Positions 34,484 through 44,600 of a stretch of DNA of 64,000 bases are shown one piece after another (the first letter of the stretch is position 1; the number at the start of each line of letters is the position of its first letter). Source of the stretch: Streptomyces sp. 2131.1. Its GTDB lineage: Bacteria; Actinomycetota; Actinomycetes; Streptomycetales; Streptomycetaceae. The stretch spans positions 2,294,001 through 2,358,000 of the forward strand of contig NZ_FNSY01000001.1 in NCBI RefSeq assembly GCF_900105515.1, in the 5' to 3' direction. The translations under genes and the position numbers were made by a program. The notes under the pieces are model-generated. The model was not told where the DNA came from and searched no databases. It saw nothing but the letters and a program-made list of their open reading frames with translations.

Positions 34484-34741
34484 ATGCCGGGCACTGTGAC
34501 GATGTACAGCACCACGTGGTGCGGCTACTGCCGTCGGCTGAAGGGGCAGATGGACCGCGAGGGCATCGCCTACAGCGAAATCAACATCGAGCAGGACCCG
34601 GAGTCGGCGGCCTTCGTCGAGAAGGCCAATGGCGGAAACCAGACGGTCCCGACCGTGCTGGTGGTCCCCGCCGGCGGCGGCGAGGACGTCGTCATGACGA
34701 ACCCGAGCCTCGCCCAGGTGAAGCAGGCCCTCGGGGTCTGA
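34484..34741 (+). CDS. mrx1: Mycoredoxin (mycothiol-dependent glutaredoxin-like)
   Basis: An 85-residue thioredoxin-fold protein with the active site TTWCGYCRRL. CGYC is diagnostic of mycoredoxin-1, which reduces mycothiol-mixed disulfides using mycothiol. The cis-Pro region is QTVPTVLV, and the tail ends in NPSLAQVKQALGV. The ATG at 34484 follows GAGGAG. A perfect sigma-R promoter upstream places it in the thiol-stress regulon with sigR in this same window. It is divergent from uvrD2 and convergent with nudC across a strong terminator. Confidence 0.94.
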   Translation: MPGTVTMYSTTWCGYCRRLKGQMDREGIAYSEINIEQDPESAAFVEKANGGNQTVPTVLVVPAGGGEDVVMTNPSLAQVKQALGV

Positions 34742-34762
34742 TCGCCCAGGATTTCCGGCACT

Positions 34763-34800
34763 CCCCGCCCCCTCCGGTCAGCTCACCGGTGGGGGCGGGG
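34763..34800. terminator. Bidirectional terminator between mrx1 and nudC
   Basis: CCCCGCCCCC pairs with GGGGGCGGGG, with an inner CCGG/CCGG pair, in the 75-bp convergent gap. Confidence 0.85.
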
Positions 34801-34816
34801 TCGTGTCCGGGGCCGG

Positions 34817-35764
34817 TCAGATGCCCGCGCGGACCGGCTTCGGGAGGGGCTTGCCGTACCAGAGCTCGATCAGGCGGGAGGCGATCGAGATACCGAACGG
34901 GGGCAGGATCTCGCCCGACTCGAACGCGGCGGTCAGCTCCTCGCGGGAGAACCAGCGCGCCTCCTCGATCTCCTCGCCGTCCACGTTGATGTCGAACGTC
35001 GTGGCGCGGGCCATGAAGCCCAGCATCAGGCTGGACGGGAACGGCCAGGGCTGGCTGGCGACGTACTCGACCTCGCCGACCGTGATACCGGCCTCCTCGA
35101 AGACCTCGCGGGCCACGGACTGCTCGATCGACTCGCCCGGCTCGACGAATCCGGCGAGCGTGGAGAAGCGTCCCTCGGGCCAGTGGACCTGGCGGCCGAG
35201 CAGGGCCCGGTCCCGGTCGTCGGTGACGAGCATGATGACCGCCGGGTCGGTGCGCGGGTAGTGCTCGGCGCCGCAGGCCGGGCAGCGGCGGATGTGGCCG
35301 GCCGCCGCGATGACCGTGCGCTCGCCGCAGCGGGAGCAGAAGCGGTGCAGCCGCTGCCAGTTCTCCAGGGCCACCGCGTGCACCATCAGGCCGGCGTCGC
35401 GGGGGCCGAGCAGCAGGCCCGCCTCGCGCAGCCCCGCCGGGCGGGCGGACTGGTCCATGCGGCCCGGCAGCGAGTCCTTCTGGAGCGCGAAGTAGCTGAC
35501 GCCGTCCGCGTCCGTGCCGAGGAAGTAGCGGTGGGTCTCGGTGACGGGGGCCTCGAATGCGGGCGTCATCACGAGTTCGGTGCCGTCGTCGGTGTCGTCG
35601 ATCAGCACCTGGCCCCCGGAGACCACGAAGACCCGGGTCGTCGGGTGGCTCCACGCGGCGGACAGCCATGCCTCGTCGAGGCGGTGGTGTGCCGCGCGGT
35701 CGATGCCGCTCGGCGCGGTCAGACCGATGGGCCGGTCTGCGGTGGCGTTGTCGAAGGTGCTCAC
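34817..35764 (-). CDS. nudC: NADH pyrophosphatase NudC
   Basis: A 315-residue NudC-type Nudix enzyme that hydrolyses NAD(H) to NMN(H) and AMP, and in bacteria removes 5' NAD caps from RNA. The zinc ribbon is formed by CSRCGE and RCPACGAEHYPRTDP (about residues 145-175). The Nudix box runs from GFVEPGESIEQSVAREVFEE onwards (about 225). Downstream, SQPWPFPSSLMLGF is the NudC-specific SQPWPFPxS motif. Start is the GTG at 35764. It is 44 nt downstream of the M20 peptidase gene on the same strand, likely one transcript. Confidence 0.95.
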   Translation of the reverse strand: MSTFDNATADRPIGLTAPSGIDRAAHHRLDEAWLSAAWSHPTTRVFVVSGGQVLIDDTDDGTELVMTPAFEAPVTETHRYFLGTDADGVSYFALQKDSLPGRMDQSARPAGLREAGLLLGPRDAGLMVHAVALENWQRLHRFCSRCGERTVIAAAGHIRRCPACGAEHYPRTDPAVIMLVTDDRDRALLGRQVHWPEGRFSTLAGFVEPGESIEQSVAREVFEEAGITVGEVEYVASQPWPFPSSLMLGFMARATTFDINVDGEEIEEARWFSREELTAAFESGEILPPFGISIASRLIELWYGKPLPKPVRAGI

Positions 35765-35808
35765 AGGTGCTTCCTACTCCCCCGGGATGGATCGGGCGTT
35801 CAGAGAGT

Positions 35809-37203
35809 TCAGCGGAGGGCGGCCGCCAGGTCGCTCCAGAGATGGGCGGCGGTCTCGACGCCCTTGAACAGCAGGTCCAGCTCGACCTTCTCGTCGGGGG
35901 CGTGCCAGCCGTCGGACGGTACGGAGATGCCGAGGAAGAGGACGGGGGCGCCGAGCACGTCCTGGAGGTCGGCGGCGGGTCCCGAACCCCCTTCCCGGGT
36001 GAAGAGGACCTTCGTGCCGAAGGCCCGGCCCATGGCCCGGACCACGGCCTGGAGCGCCGGGTGGTCCAGGGGCGTCAGACAGGGCCGGGTGGCGGGGAGG
36101 AAGGTGATCCGGTGGCTGATTCCGGCCGGGATACGGGCCTCGGCCCAGGCCCGTACGACCTGCTGGATGTGGTCGGGGTCCTGGCCGGCCACCAGCCGGA
36201 AGCTGATCTTGGCGCGGGCGGACGAGGGGATGATCGTCTTGCTGCCGGCGCCCTGGTAGCCGCCGCCGATGCCGTTGACCTCGGCGGTCGGGCGGGCCCA
36301 GATCCGCTCCAGCGTGGAGTACCCCGCCTCGCCGGAGGCGGCCCGGGACCTGGCGGTGCGCAGCCATTCGGCCTCGTCGAACGGCAGCTCGGCGAAGAGG
36401 GCGCGTTCGGTGTCGGTGAGTTCGGCCACGCCGTCGTAGAAGCCGGGGACGGCGATCCGTCCGTCCGCGTCGTGGAGTGCGGCGACCAGGCGGGCGATCT
36501 CGGTGGCCGGGTTGGGTACGGCGCCGCCGAACGAGCCCGAGTGGATGTCCTGGCCCGGTCCGTGCAGCTCGATCTCGCACTCGGCGAGGCCGCGCATCCC
36601 GGTGCAGACGGTCGGCGTGGTCTCGTTCCACATGCCGGTGTCGGAGACGATCACCGCGTCGGCGGCGAGCCGGTCGGCGTACCGCTCGACCAGGTCGCGG
36701 AAGTGCGGGGAGCCCGACTCCTCCTCGCCCTCGACGATCAGCTTCAGGTGGACGGCGGGGGCGGTGCGGCCGGTGGCGGCGAGGTGGGCCCGGACGCCGA
36801 GGGTGTGGAAGAACACCTGCCCCTTGTCGTCGGCCGCGCCGCGTCCGTACATCCGGCCGTCGCGGATCACCGGCTCGAAGGGCTCGGTGCTCCAGCCGTC
36901 CTCGCGGGCGGCGGGCTGCACGTCGTGGTGTCCGTACACGAGGACCGCGGGAGCCGCCGGGTCGTCGGAGGGCCACTCGGCGAAGACGGCGGGCGCCCCG
37001 CCCGTCTCCCAGATCTCGGCGACCGGGAAGCCGGTCTCCTTCAGCTTGGCCGACAGCCACTCGGCGCTGCGCCGTACGTCCCCCTCGTGCTCCGGCTGGG
37101 CGGATACGGAGGGGATGCGCAGCCACTCGGCGAGGTCGTCGAGGAAGGCCGTGCGGTGCTGCTCGGTGTACGTACGGACGGCGCTGTCCGGGGTGTCGCT
37201 CAT
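35809..37203 (-). CDS. M20-family dipeptidase/peptidase
   Basis: A 464-residue M20 metallopeptidase of the CNDP/PepV-like dipeptidase type. Dinuclear zinc motifs include VLVYGHHDVQPA (about residue 90, His and Asp), GRGAADDKGQVFFH (bridging Asp), LIVEGEEESGSP (catalytic Glu) and SDTGMWN. A lid/dimerisation region sits between about 180 and 310. It should cleave small peptides in the cytosol, since no signal peptide is seen. It begins 10 nt upstream of the end of adnB on the same strand and precedes nudC. Confidence 0.92.
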   Translation of the reverse strand: MSDTPDSAVRTYTEQHRTAFLDDLAEWLRIPSVSAQPEHEGDVRRSAEWLSAKLKETGFPVAEIWETGGAPAVFAEWPSDDPAAPAVLVYGHHDVQPAAREDGWSTEPFEPVIRDGRMYGRGAADDKGQVFFHTLGVRAHLAATGRTAPAVHLKLIVEGEEESGSPHFRDLVERYADRLAADAVIVSDTGMWNETTPTVCTGMRGLAECEIELHGPGQDIHSGSFGGAVPNPATEIARLVAALHDADGRIAVPGFYDGVAELTDTERALFAELPFDEAEWLRTARSRAASGEAGYSTLERIWARPTAEVNGIGGGYQGAGSKTIIPSSARAKISFRLVAGQDPDHIQQVVRAWAEARIPAGISHRITFLPATRPCLTPLDHPALQAVVRAMGRAFGTKVLFTREGGSGPAADLQDVLGAPVLFLGISVPSDGWHAPDEKVELDLLFKGVETAAHLWSDLAAALR

Positions 37204-37213
37204 GACCTTCAGC

Positions 37214-40200
37214 TTATCCGTCCGACGGAAGTGGCTCGTCCAGGAGGATGCGCTCCAGCTCCGGACGGCCCGGCAGGGAGGCCGGGCGCACGGCCTCGCC
37301 GCTGCGGACGAAGAGGAAGGTGGCGGTGACGTCGCTCAGCGGCAGCCCGTGCAGTTCGGCCCAGGCCAGCCGGTAGACGGCGAGCTGGAGCGGGTCGGCG
37401 GTGTGGGTGCGGCTGGTCTTCCAGTCGACGATCTCGTACGTGTCCCCCGTGCGGTAGACGGCGTCGATACGGCCCCGGATCACCCGGCCCGCCAGCGTGA
37501 TCTGGAACGGCGTCTCCACGCGGTACGGGGTGCGGCGGGCGTACGGGGTCCGCTCGAATGCCTCCTTCAGCTCGGCGAGGTCGCGCTCGTCGGCGATGTC
37601 GGCGTCGCTCTCGTCGCCGCCGGGCAGCTCGTCGGGGCCGAGCATGGGCAGCGGCAGCTCCTCGAACCGGGACTCCACCCAGGCGTGGAAGCGGGTGCCC
37701 CGGCGGGCGGCCGGCTGCGGCGGGCGGGGCATGGGCCGGGCCAGCTCCCGGGCGAAGGCGTCCGGGTCGTCGGCGAGGCGCAGCAGCTGGGTCGCGGAGA
37801 GCGAGGCGGGGACGAGGACGTCGCGCACGGTGGCGCGGGCCCGGCGCAGCTCCCCGGCCAGCGCCTCCAGGTCCCGGTCCCAGGAGGCGAGGGTGCGCGT
37901 CTCCTCGGGGGTGAGGCGGGCCGGGGTGCGGGGGGCGGGGACCTCCGGGGGCTCGGGCCGGGCCAGCAGCTCCATGACCGTGTCCGCGGCGGCCCTGCGG
38001 CGGGCCAGCGCGCCGGGGTCCAGCGGGAGCGGCCAGGCGTGGTCGGCGGAGGCGTCGGCCAGGGCCGGGTTCTCGTCGGTCCCGGGGGGCTCGTCCGCCC
38101 ACGCCTCGATCTCGCCGTACCCGGCGGCGCAGTGCTCGTACAGCGCGTGCAGGAAGGCGGACGGGCCGCGGGGCTTCTTCTGGGTGGGGCCCCACCAGTG
38201 GCCGGAGCCGAGGAGCAGCGAGCGGGGGCGTGTGAAGGTGACGTAGCCGAGGCGCAGCTCCTCCGTGTGCTGGTGCTCCTTCATCTCCTCCTTGAAGCCC
38301 TTCAGGCCCTTGGCGTCGTAGCTGTGGAGGGCGGGAAGGGTGGCCGTGTCGCCGCGCAGGGCGTGCGGGAGGACCTTGGCCTGGGAGGTCCAGGCGTCCC
38401 GGGACTGGCCGCTGGGGAACTGGCCGCCGACGAGGCCGGGCACGGCGACGACGTCCCACTCAAGGCCCTTGGACTTGTGGGCGGTGAGGACCTTGACGGT
38501 GTTCTCGCCGCCGGGCAGCGCGTTGTCCAGGCCCTTCTCGTACTGGGCGGCGGTGCGCAGGAAGCCGAGGAAGGCGAGCAGCGTGGCCTCGCCGTCGACG
38601 GCGGCGAAGCGGGCGGCGATGTCGAGGAAGTTGCCGAGGGTCTCGCGGCGTCGGGCGGCCAGGGCCTGCGGGGACGCGGAGAGCTCGACCTCCAGGCCGG
38701 TGGTGGCGAGGACGCGGTGCAGGACGTCCATCAGGGGGTCGGCGAGCGAGCGGCGCAGGTCGCGCAGTTCGGCGGCGAGGCGGGCGAAGCGGATCCGGGC
38801 CTCGGTGGAGAACGGAAGCCGGTCGTCCTCCTCGCCGCCCGCGTCCAGGAAGGTGTCCAGGGCGTCGGCGAGGGAGATCACCTCGGCCGGGTCGATCCCT
38901 TCGACGGCCTCGGCGAGCCTGCGGTCGGGGTCGTGGTCCTCGTCGCTGTGGGTGGCGCGGTGGACGAGGAGGCGGGCGCGGCGGCCGAGGAGGGCCAGGT
39001 CGCGGGGGCCGATCCGCCAGCGGGGGCCGGTGAGCAGGCGGACCAGGGCGGCGTTGGCCCCGGGGTCCTGGAGGACCTCGCAGACGGCGACGAGGTCGGC
39101 GACCTCGGGGAGGTGGAGCAGCCCGGCGAGGCCGACGACCTCGACCGGGATGTCGCGGGCGACCAGGGCGGCCTGGATCTCCGGGAAGTCGCCGGCGGTG
39201 CGGCACAGGACGGCGATCTCACCGGGCGCCTTGCCGGTGCGCACGAGGTGGGCGATCGAGTCCGCGAGCCAGGCGGTCTCCTCGGCATGGGTGGGCAGCA
39301 GGGCGCAGCGGACGAGGCCGTCGCGCTCGGCGCCGGGGGCGGGGCGCAGCGCCTCGACGCCCTCGTGCATGGCGCGCAGGGGGGCCGCGAGCCCGTTGGC
39401 GAGGTGGAGGAGGCGGCCGCCGCTGCGGCGGTTCTCGCTCAGCGCGTAGCGGGTGGCGGGGGTGCCGTCGGCGTGCGGGAAGTGGTGCGGGAAGTCGTCG
39501 AGGTTGGCGACGGAGGCGCCGCGCCAGCCGTAGATGGCCTGGCAGGGGTCGCCGACGGCGGTGACGGCGTGCCCGGTCGGCTCGCCGGTGCCGGGGGTGC
39601 TGCCGAAGAGAGCGGAGAGCAGGAGGCGCTGGGCGACGGAGGTGTCCTGGTATTCGTCGAGCAGGACGACCCGGTACTCGTCGCGCAGTATCGCGCCGAC
39701 CTCGGGGCGGGTGAGGGCCAGCTCGGCGGAGAGGGCGATCTGGTCGCCGAAGTCGAGGAGGTCGCGGCTCCGCTTGGCCTCGCGGTAGCGCCGGGTCAGC
39801 GCGAGCAGTTCGCGGCGGGCCTCGGCGGTCTCGGGGATCTTGCGCAGTTCGGCGTTGCTGAGCTTGGCGGTCTCCAGCGTGCGGAGCAGTTCGGTGTCGT
39901 ACGCGTCGAGCTGTTCGGGGCGTACGAGGTGCTCGGCCAGCTCGGCGTCGAGGGCGAGCAGATCGCTGACGAGGGTGGGGAAGGACCTGGTCAGGGCGGG
40001 GTAGGGGCCGGGGGCCTCGCGCAGCACGCGGGCCGCGAGCTGGTAGCGGGTGGCGTCGGCGAGGAGGCGGATGCCCGGCTCGAGCCCGATGCGCAGTCCG
40101 TGCTCGGTCAGCAGCCGCCCCGCGAAGGCGTGGTACGTGGAAATGCTGGGCTCGCCCGGGGGGTTGTCCGGGTCGATCACGTCCGGGTCGGTGACTCCGG

Positions 40201-40468
40201 CGGCGACGAGTGCCTTGCGTACGCGCTCCGCCAGCTCACCGGCCGCCTTGTTGGTGAAGGTGAGCCCGAGGACCTGCTCGGGGGCGACCTGACCGGTGCC
40301 GACCAGCCACACCACGCGGGCGGCCATCACCGTGGTCTTCCCCGACCCGGCTCCGGCCACGATCACCTGAGGGGCGGGCGGCGCGGTGATGCAGGCCGTC
40401 TGCTCCGGGGTGAAGGGAATGCCGAGGAGCTCCTTGAGCTGCTCGGGATCGGTGAGGCGCGGGGACAC
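37214..40468 (-). CDS. adnB: AdnAB-type helicase-nuclease subunit (AdnB-like)
   Basis: A 1084-residue UvrD-like motor with C-terminal RecB-family nuclease. The motor has Walker A VAGAGSGKTTVMAARVVWL (about 35), LTFTNKAAGELAERV, LLDEYQDTSVAQRLLL and AVGDPCQAIYGWRGAS. The nuclease near the C-terminus shows GTRFHAWVE, GRIDAVYRTGDTYEIVDWKT (catalytic Asp and Lys) and LQLAVYRLAWAE. No iron-sulfur cysteines are seen. AdnAB resects double-strand breaks in actinobacteria and is reported essential in Streptomyces. The A/B label follows mycobacterial usage from memory and could be reversed. Start GTG at 40468 (VSPRLTDPEQ). Unlike mycobacteria, it is separated from adnA by a gene on the opposite strand. 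Confidence 0.88.
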   Translation of the reverse strand: MSPRLTDPEQLKELLGIPFTPEQTACITAPPAPQVIVAGAGSGKTTVMAARVVWLVGTGQVAPEQVLGLTFTNKAAGELAERVRKALVAAGVTDPDVIDPDNPPGEPSISTYHAFAGRLLTEHGLRIGLEPGIRLLADATRYQLAARVLREAPGPYPALTRSFPTLVSDLLALDAELAEHLVRPEQLDAYDTELLRTLETAKLSNAELRKIPETAEARRELLALTRRYREAKRSRDLLDFGDQIALSAELALTRPEVGAILRDEYRVVLLDEYQDTSVAQRLLLSALFGSTPGTGEPTGHAVTAVGDPCQAIYGWRGASVANLDDFPHHFPHADGTPATRYALSENRRSGGRLLHLANGLAAPLRAMHEGVEALRPAPGAERDGLVRCALLPTHAEETAWLADSIAHLVRTGKAPGEIAVLCRTAGDFPEIQAALVARDIPVEVVGLAGLLHLPEVADLVAVCEVLQDPGANAALVRLLTGPRWRIGPRDLALLGRRARLLVHRATHSDEDHDPDRRLAEAVEGIDPAEVISLADALDTFLDAGGEEDDRLPFSTEARIRFARLAAELRDLRRSLADPLMDVLHRVLATTGLEVELSASPQALAARRRETLGNFLDIAARFAAVDGEATLLAFLGFLRTAAQYEKGLDNALPGGENTVKVLTAHKSKGLEWDVVAVPGLVGGQFPSGQSRDAWTSQAKVLPHALRGDTATLPALHSYDAKGLKGFKEEMKEHQHTEELRLGYVTFTRPRSLLLGSGHWWGPTQKKPRGPSAFLHALYEHCAAGYGEIEAWADEPPGTDENPALADASADHAWPLPLDPGALARRRAAADTVMELLARPEPPEVPAPRTPARLTPEETRTLASWDRDLEALAGELRRARATVRDVLVPASLSATQLLRLADDPDAFARELARPMPRPPQPAARRGTRFHAWVESRFEELPLPMLGPDELPGGDESDADIADERDLAELKEAFERTPYARRTPYRVETPFQITLAGRVIRGRIDAVYRTGDTYEIVDWKTSRTHTADPLQLAVYRLAWAELHGLPLSDVTATFLFVRSGEAVRPASLPGRPELERILLDEPLPSDG

Positions 40469-40773
40469 TCCACAGAGGCTAACCGGCGCCACCGACAACC
40501 CGCGAAGCCGGACGAAGCCGGGCACCCTCGGCAGCCTGCAAAGCCATGCGCACCCGGCGTGCCGGGCGCCCGCCGGCAGCGCGGGCCACCGCCCGGAGAG
40601 GCCGAGAAGTGCCTCCCGCCGGTGCAACGAGCGGTCTAGGTTGTCAATGATCGTTCAGGACCGCCGCCGCTCACATCCGACGCCTTTCTGCACGCATCGC
40701 GCGGCACGCCGTCCTACACGGCACCGGCGCACGCCGGCCCGCGCGCACCGCCCATCCCGACGAGGACGCTCCT
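40469..40773. other. Divergent intergenic region adnB / methyltransferase
   Basis: A 305-bp gap with no convincing coding region. It must carry promoters for both genes. On the minus strand a consensus TTGACA occurs at about 40643-40638, but no -10 stands at the right distance. Several GC-rich inverted repeats (for example around 40585-40625) are unassigned. Confidence 0.4.
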
Positions 40774-41691
40774 GTGAACGCCGACGCTCCCGGTCCCGCC
40801 GACCTGGACACCACCGCCGAGCTCCGTAAGCGCATCGACACGACGAAGGCGCACCCCGCTCGGGTCTACGACGTCTTCCTCGGCGGCAAGGACAACTACC
40901 CGGCCGACCGCGAGGCCGCGGCCATGGCGCTGGCCGCCAATCCGCGCGGCTACCTCACCGTGCGGCACAACCGGGACTTCATGCGGCGCGCGGTGACCCT
41001 CGCGGCGCACGACGGCATCCGGCAGTTCCTGGACATCGGCACCGGGCTGCCGACACAGGCGAATGTGCACCAGATCGCGCAGGGCATCGCGGCCGAGTCC
41101 CGCGTGGTCTACGTCGACAACGACCCGGTGGTCCTGGTGCACGCTCAGGCCCTGCTCACCAGCGGTCCCGAGGGCCGTACCGACTACATCGAGGCGGACC
41201 TGCGGGACCCGGACCGCATCCTGGAGGCCGCCCGCCGCACCCTCGACTTCGACCGGCCGGTCACCCTGGTCCTGGCGGCCGTGACCCACTTCATCGAGGA
41301 CGAGACGGCCTACCCGGTCGTGAAGCGGCTCGTGGACGCGCTCGCCCCCGGCAGCGTCCTCGTCCTGAGCAACGTCGGCTCGGACCTCAACCAGGAGCAG
41401 GTCGGCAGCATCACGAAGGGTTTCAAGGACCGCGGCTTCGCCATGGTGCGCCGGTCGTACGCCCAGATGGAGCGCTTCGTCACCGACAACGGCCTGGAGC
41501 TGCTCGACCCCGGCATCGTCCCCGTGCACCGCTGGCGTCCCGAGCGGGTCGTCGACCTGCCGGAGGCCGAGGACCCCGACCCCGAGTTCGTGGCGGGCCT
41601 GGACGAGCTGGACCGTACGCGCTACCAGGACATCAACGACGTCACCGACGCCGATGTCAGTGTCTACGGCCTGGTGGCCCGCAAGCACTGA
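40774..41691 (+). CDS. SAM-dependent methyltransferase of the Streptomyces DUF574 family
   Basis: A 305-residue class I methyltransferase. The N-terminal signature ARVYDVFLGGKDNYPADREAA is typical of DUF574 (SAV2177-type) proteins, which occur in many copies in Streptomyces. The SAM site is QFLDIGTGLPTQANVHQIAQ (motif I, about 90) with an acidic end of strand 2 in VVYVDNDPVVL. The substrate is unknown. The start GTG at 40774 follows GAGGA. It runs opposite to adnA and adnB, and its TGA directly abuts the reversed adnA stop with no intervening base, leaving no room for a separate terminator. Confidence 0.85.
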   Translation: MNADAPGPADLDTTAELRKRIDTTKAHPARVYDVFLGGKDNYPADREAAAMALAANPRGYLTVRHNRDFMRRAVTLAAHDGIRQFLDIGTGLPTQANVHQIAQGIAAESRVVYVDNDPVVLVHAQALLTSGPEGRTDYIEADLRDPDRILEAARRTLDFDRPVTLVLAAVTHFIEDETAYPVVKRLVDALAPGSVLVLSNVGSDLNQEQVGSITKGFKDRGFAMVRRSYAQMERFVTDNGLELLDPGIVPVHRWRPERVVDLPEAEDPDPEFVAGLDELDRTRYQDINDVTDADVSVYGLVARKH

Positions 41692-44600
41692 TCACTCGAC
41701 GACGTGCCGCCCCTCCGGCTGCGCGCTGCACGACGCCTTGAAGGCGCAGTGCCCGCAGTGCTGGCCGGTCGAGGGGGTGAACCGTTCGTCCAGTACGCGG
41801 CCCGCGGCGGTCGCCAGCAGGTCGGAGACCCACTCTGAGTCCGGCGGCGCCTGCGCCTGGACCTTGGGCGCGGCGTCGCCGCCCTCCTTCTTGGGGGCGG
41901 CCTGGCGCAGCTGTACGAGTTCGGCACCGCCCGGCTCGGGCCGCGTACCGCCGAAGGCGTCGTCGACCGCCCCTTCCCGTACCGCCAGCTGGTAAACGGC
42001 GAGCTGGGGGTGGTGCTGCACCTCGTCCTTCGTCGGGGCCTGCTTGCCGGTCTTGAAGTCGACGACGTAGGCCCGGTCCTCGGCGTCCCGCTCGACGCGG
42101 TCCATGGAGCCCCGGATACGCACCTCGTACTCTCCCGCCTCCAGCGTCACGTCGAAGTCGTGCTCACTGGCGACGGGTGTGCGGCCGGCCCGGTCCATGA
42201 CGTGCCAGCGCAGGAAGCGTTCGAGGGCTGCGCGTGCCTGGTCCTTCTCCTGGTGCGACTTCCAGGGGGCGTCGAAGACGAGTCCGTCCCAGACCGAGTC
42301 GAGGCGTTCCATGAGGACGGCCAGATCGGCGGGCGTACGGCCGGAGGCGACCTCGTCGGCCAGGACGTGGACGACGTTGCCGAAGCCCTGGGCGGCGGTC
42401 GCCGGCTCGTCGGCCTTCACCTCGCGGCCCAGGAACCACTGGAGCGCGCAGGTGTTGGCGAGCTGGTCGAGCGCGCTGCCGGAGAGGGTGACGGGCTGGT
42501 CCCGGTCGCGCAGCGGTACCGCCGAGCGGGTCGGCTCGTACAGGCCCCACCAGCGGTACGGGTGGGCGGCGGGCACGAGCGGCCGGTCGTCCTCGTCGCT
42601 GAGCGCCGCCAGCCGGGCCAGGCGCCGGGCGGCCTCCTCGCGCAGCGCGTCCGACGCGGCGGGGTCCACGGTGGTGGCGCGCAGCTCTGCGACGAGCGCG
42701 GCGACGGACAGCGGGCGGCGCGGGCGCCCGGTGACGTCCCGGGGTTCGACGCCCAGCTCGGCGAGGAAGCGCGAGGGCTGGTCGCCGTCGTCGGCGGGGG
42801 CCTTGACCGCGGTGACGACCAGGCGCTCGCGGGCGCGGGTCGCCGCCACGTAGAACAGCCGCCGCTCCTCCGCGAGGAGGGCGCCGGGAGTCAGGGGTTC
42901 GGCGAGGCCGTCGCGGCCGATCCGGTCCGCTTCGAGCAGCGAGCCGCGGCGGCGCAGGTCCGGCCAGAGCCCCTCCTGCACGCCCGCGACGACGACGAGC
43001 CGCCACTCCAGGCCCTTGGAGCGGTGAGCGGTCATCAGCCGGACGGCGTCGGGGCGGACCGCGCGCCGGGAGAGGGTGTCGGCCGCGATGTCCTGGGCGT
43101 CGACCTCCTCCAGGAAGTTCAGCGCACCCCGGCCGCCGGTGCGCTCCTCGGCACGGGCGGCGGTGTCGAACAGGGCGCAGACCGCGTCGAGGTCGCGGTC
43201 CGCGTTGCGCCCGGCGGCGCCCCCGCGCAGGGCCGCGCGCTCCAGCCGGTCCGGCCACGGGGTGCCGGACCACAGCGCCCACAGAGCCTCCTCGGCGGTG
43301 CCGCCGGCCTCCAGCAGTTCGCGCGCGGTACGCAGCAGAGCGCCCAGACGCTGGGCGCCCCGGGCGTACGACGGGTCGTGCGTCACCAGCCGCTCCGGCT
43401 CGGCGAGCGCACGGGCCAGCAGCTCGCCGGAGGGCGCGGGCACGCGGTTGCCCGCGGCGCGCTCCTCGTCCCGCAGTGCGCGGCCGAGGCGCCGCAGATC
43501 GGCGGCGTCCATCGCGCCGAGGGGCGAGGAGAGCAGGGTGAGCGCGGTCTCGGTACCGAGCCACGGCGCGGGGCCGTCGGGAGCCTTGGCGTCCACGGGA
43601 GCCTTGGCGTCCACGGGAGCCGCCGGGGTCTCGGGAGCTTTGGCGGCCTCGGGAGCCACCGGGGTCTCGGGAGCCTTGGCGTCCTCGGGGGCCGCCGGGG
43701 TTTCGGGAGCCTCAGCCGCCCCACCCCCCAGCGCCGCCGCCGCCACCGCGCGCAGCGCCGTCAGGAGGGGGCCCACCGCCGGCTCGTGGCGCAGGGCCAG
43801 GTCGTCGCCGTCCACCTCCAGCGGGACGCCCGCCGAGATCAGGGCCCGGCGCAGGGAGGGCAGCGTGCGGCCGCCGGCCCGGACGAGCACCGCCATCTCG
43901 GACCATGGCACCCCGTCCTCCAGGTGCGCCCGGCGCAGCAGGTCCGCGATGTTGTCCAGCTCCGTGGAGGCGGTCGGGTAGGTGTACGCCTCCACGCTGC
44001 CGCCCTCGCGGACCGCGCGCAGTTCGCGGTGGGCGCGGACCTTCGCCGACGGCAGCCGGGTGAGCGGCATCCGCCGGGTCAGCAGCCGGGTGGCGTCGAG
44101 CAGCCGGTCGCCGGAACGGCGCGAGGTCGTGAGGACGCCGACCGGGGCCGGGGCCCCGTCCGCGCGCCGGAACATCTCGGGGAAGTCGAGGATGCCGTTC
44201 ACATCGGCGCCCCGGAACGCGTAGATCGACTGGTCCGGGTCACCGAAGGCGATCAGGTCGCGTCCGCCGCCGCCTCCCGGTGCGCTCCCCCGGTTGCCGG
44301 CCAGCGCGTGCAGCAGCCGCACCTGGGCGGGGTCGGTGTCCTGGTACTCGTCGACGAGGACCGCGTCGTACTTCTCGGCCAGCAGCGCCGACACCTCGGG
44401 GCGCTCCGCGAGCAGCACCGCGCGGTGCACCAGCTCCGCGTAGTCGAGCACGCCCTGGGCGTCCAGCACGTCGAGGTACTCGGCGAGGAAGCGGGCGGCG
44501 GCGCCCCAGTCGGGCCGGCCGGTGCTCCGGGCGAAGTCGGCGAGGGAGTCGGGGCCGAGGCCCAGCTCACGGCTGCGGGCGAGCACCGCGCGTACCTCGT

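Noticed and set aside
36503-40639. A 1378-codon open frame on the + strand across adnB
   Set aside because: Same effect: it mirrors adnB, has no recognisable motif and spans two real genes on the other strand.
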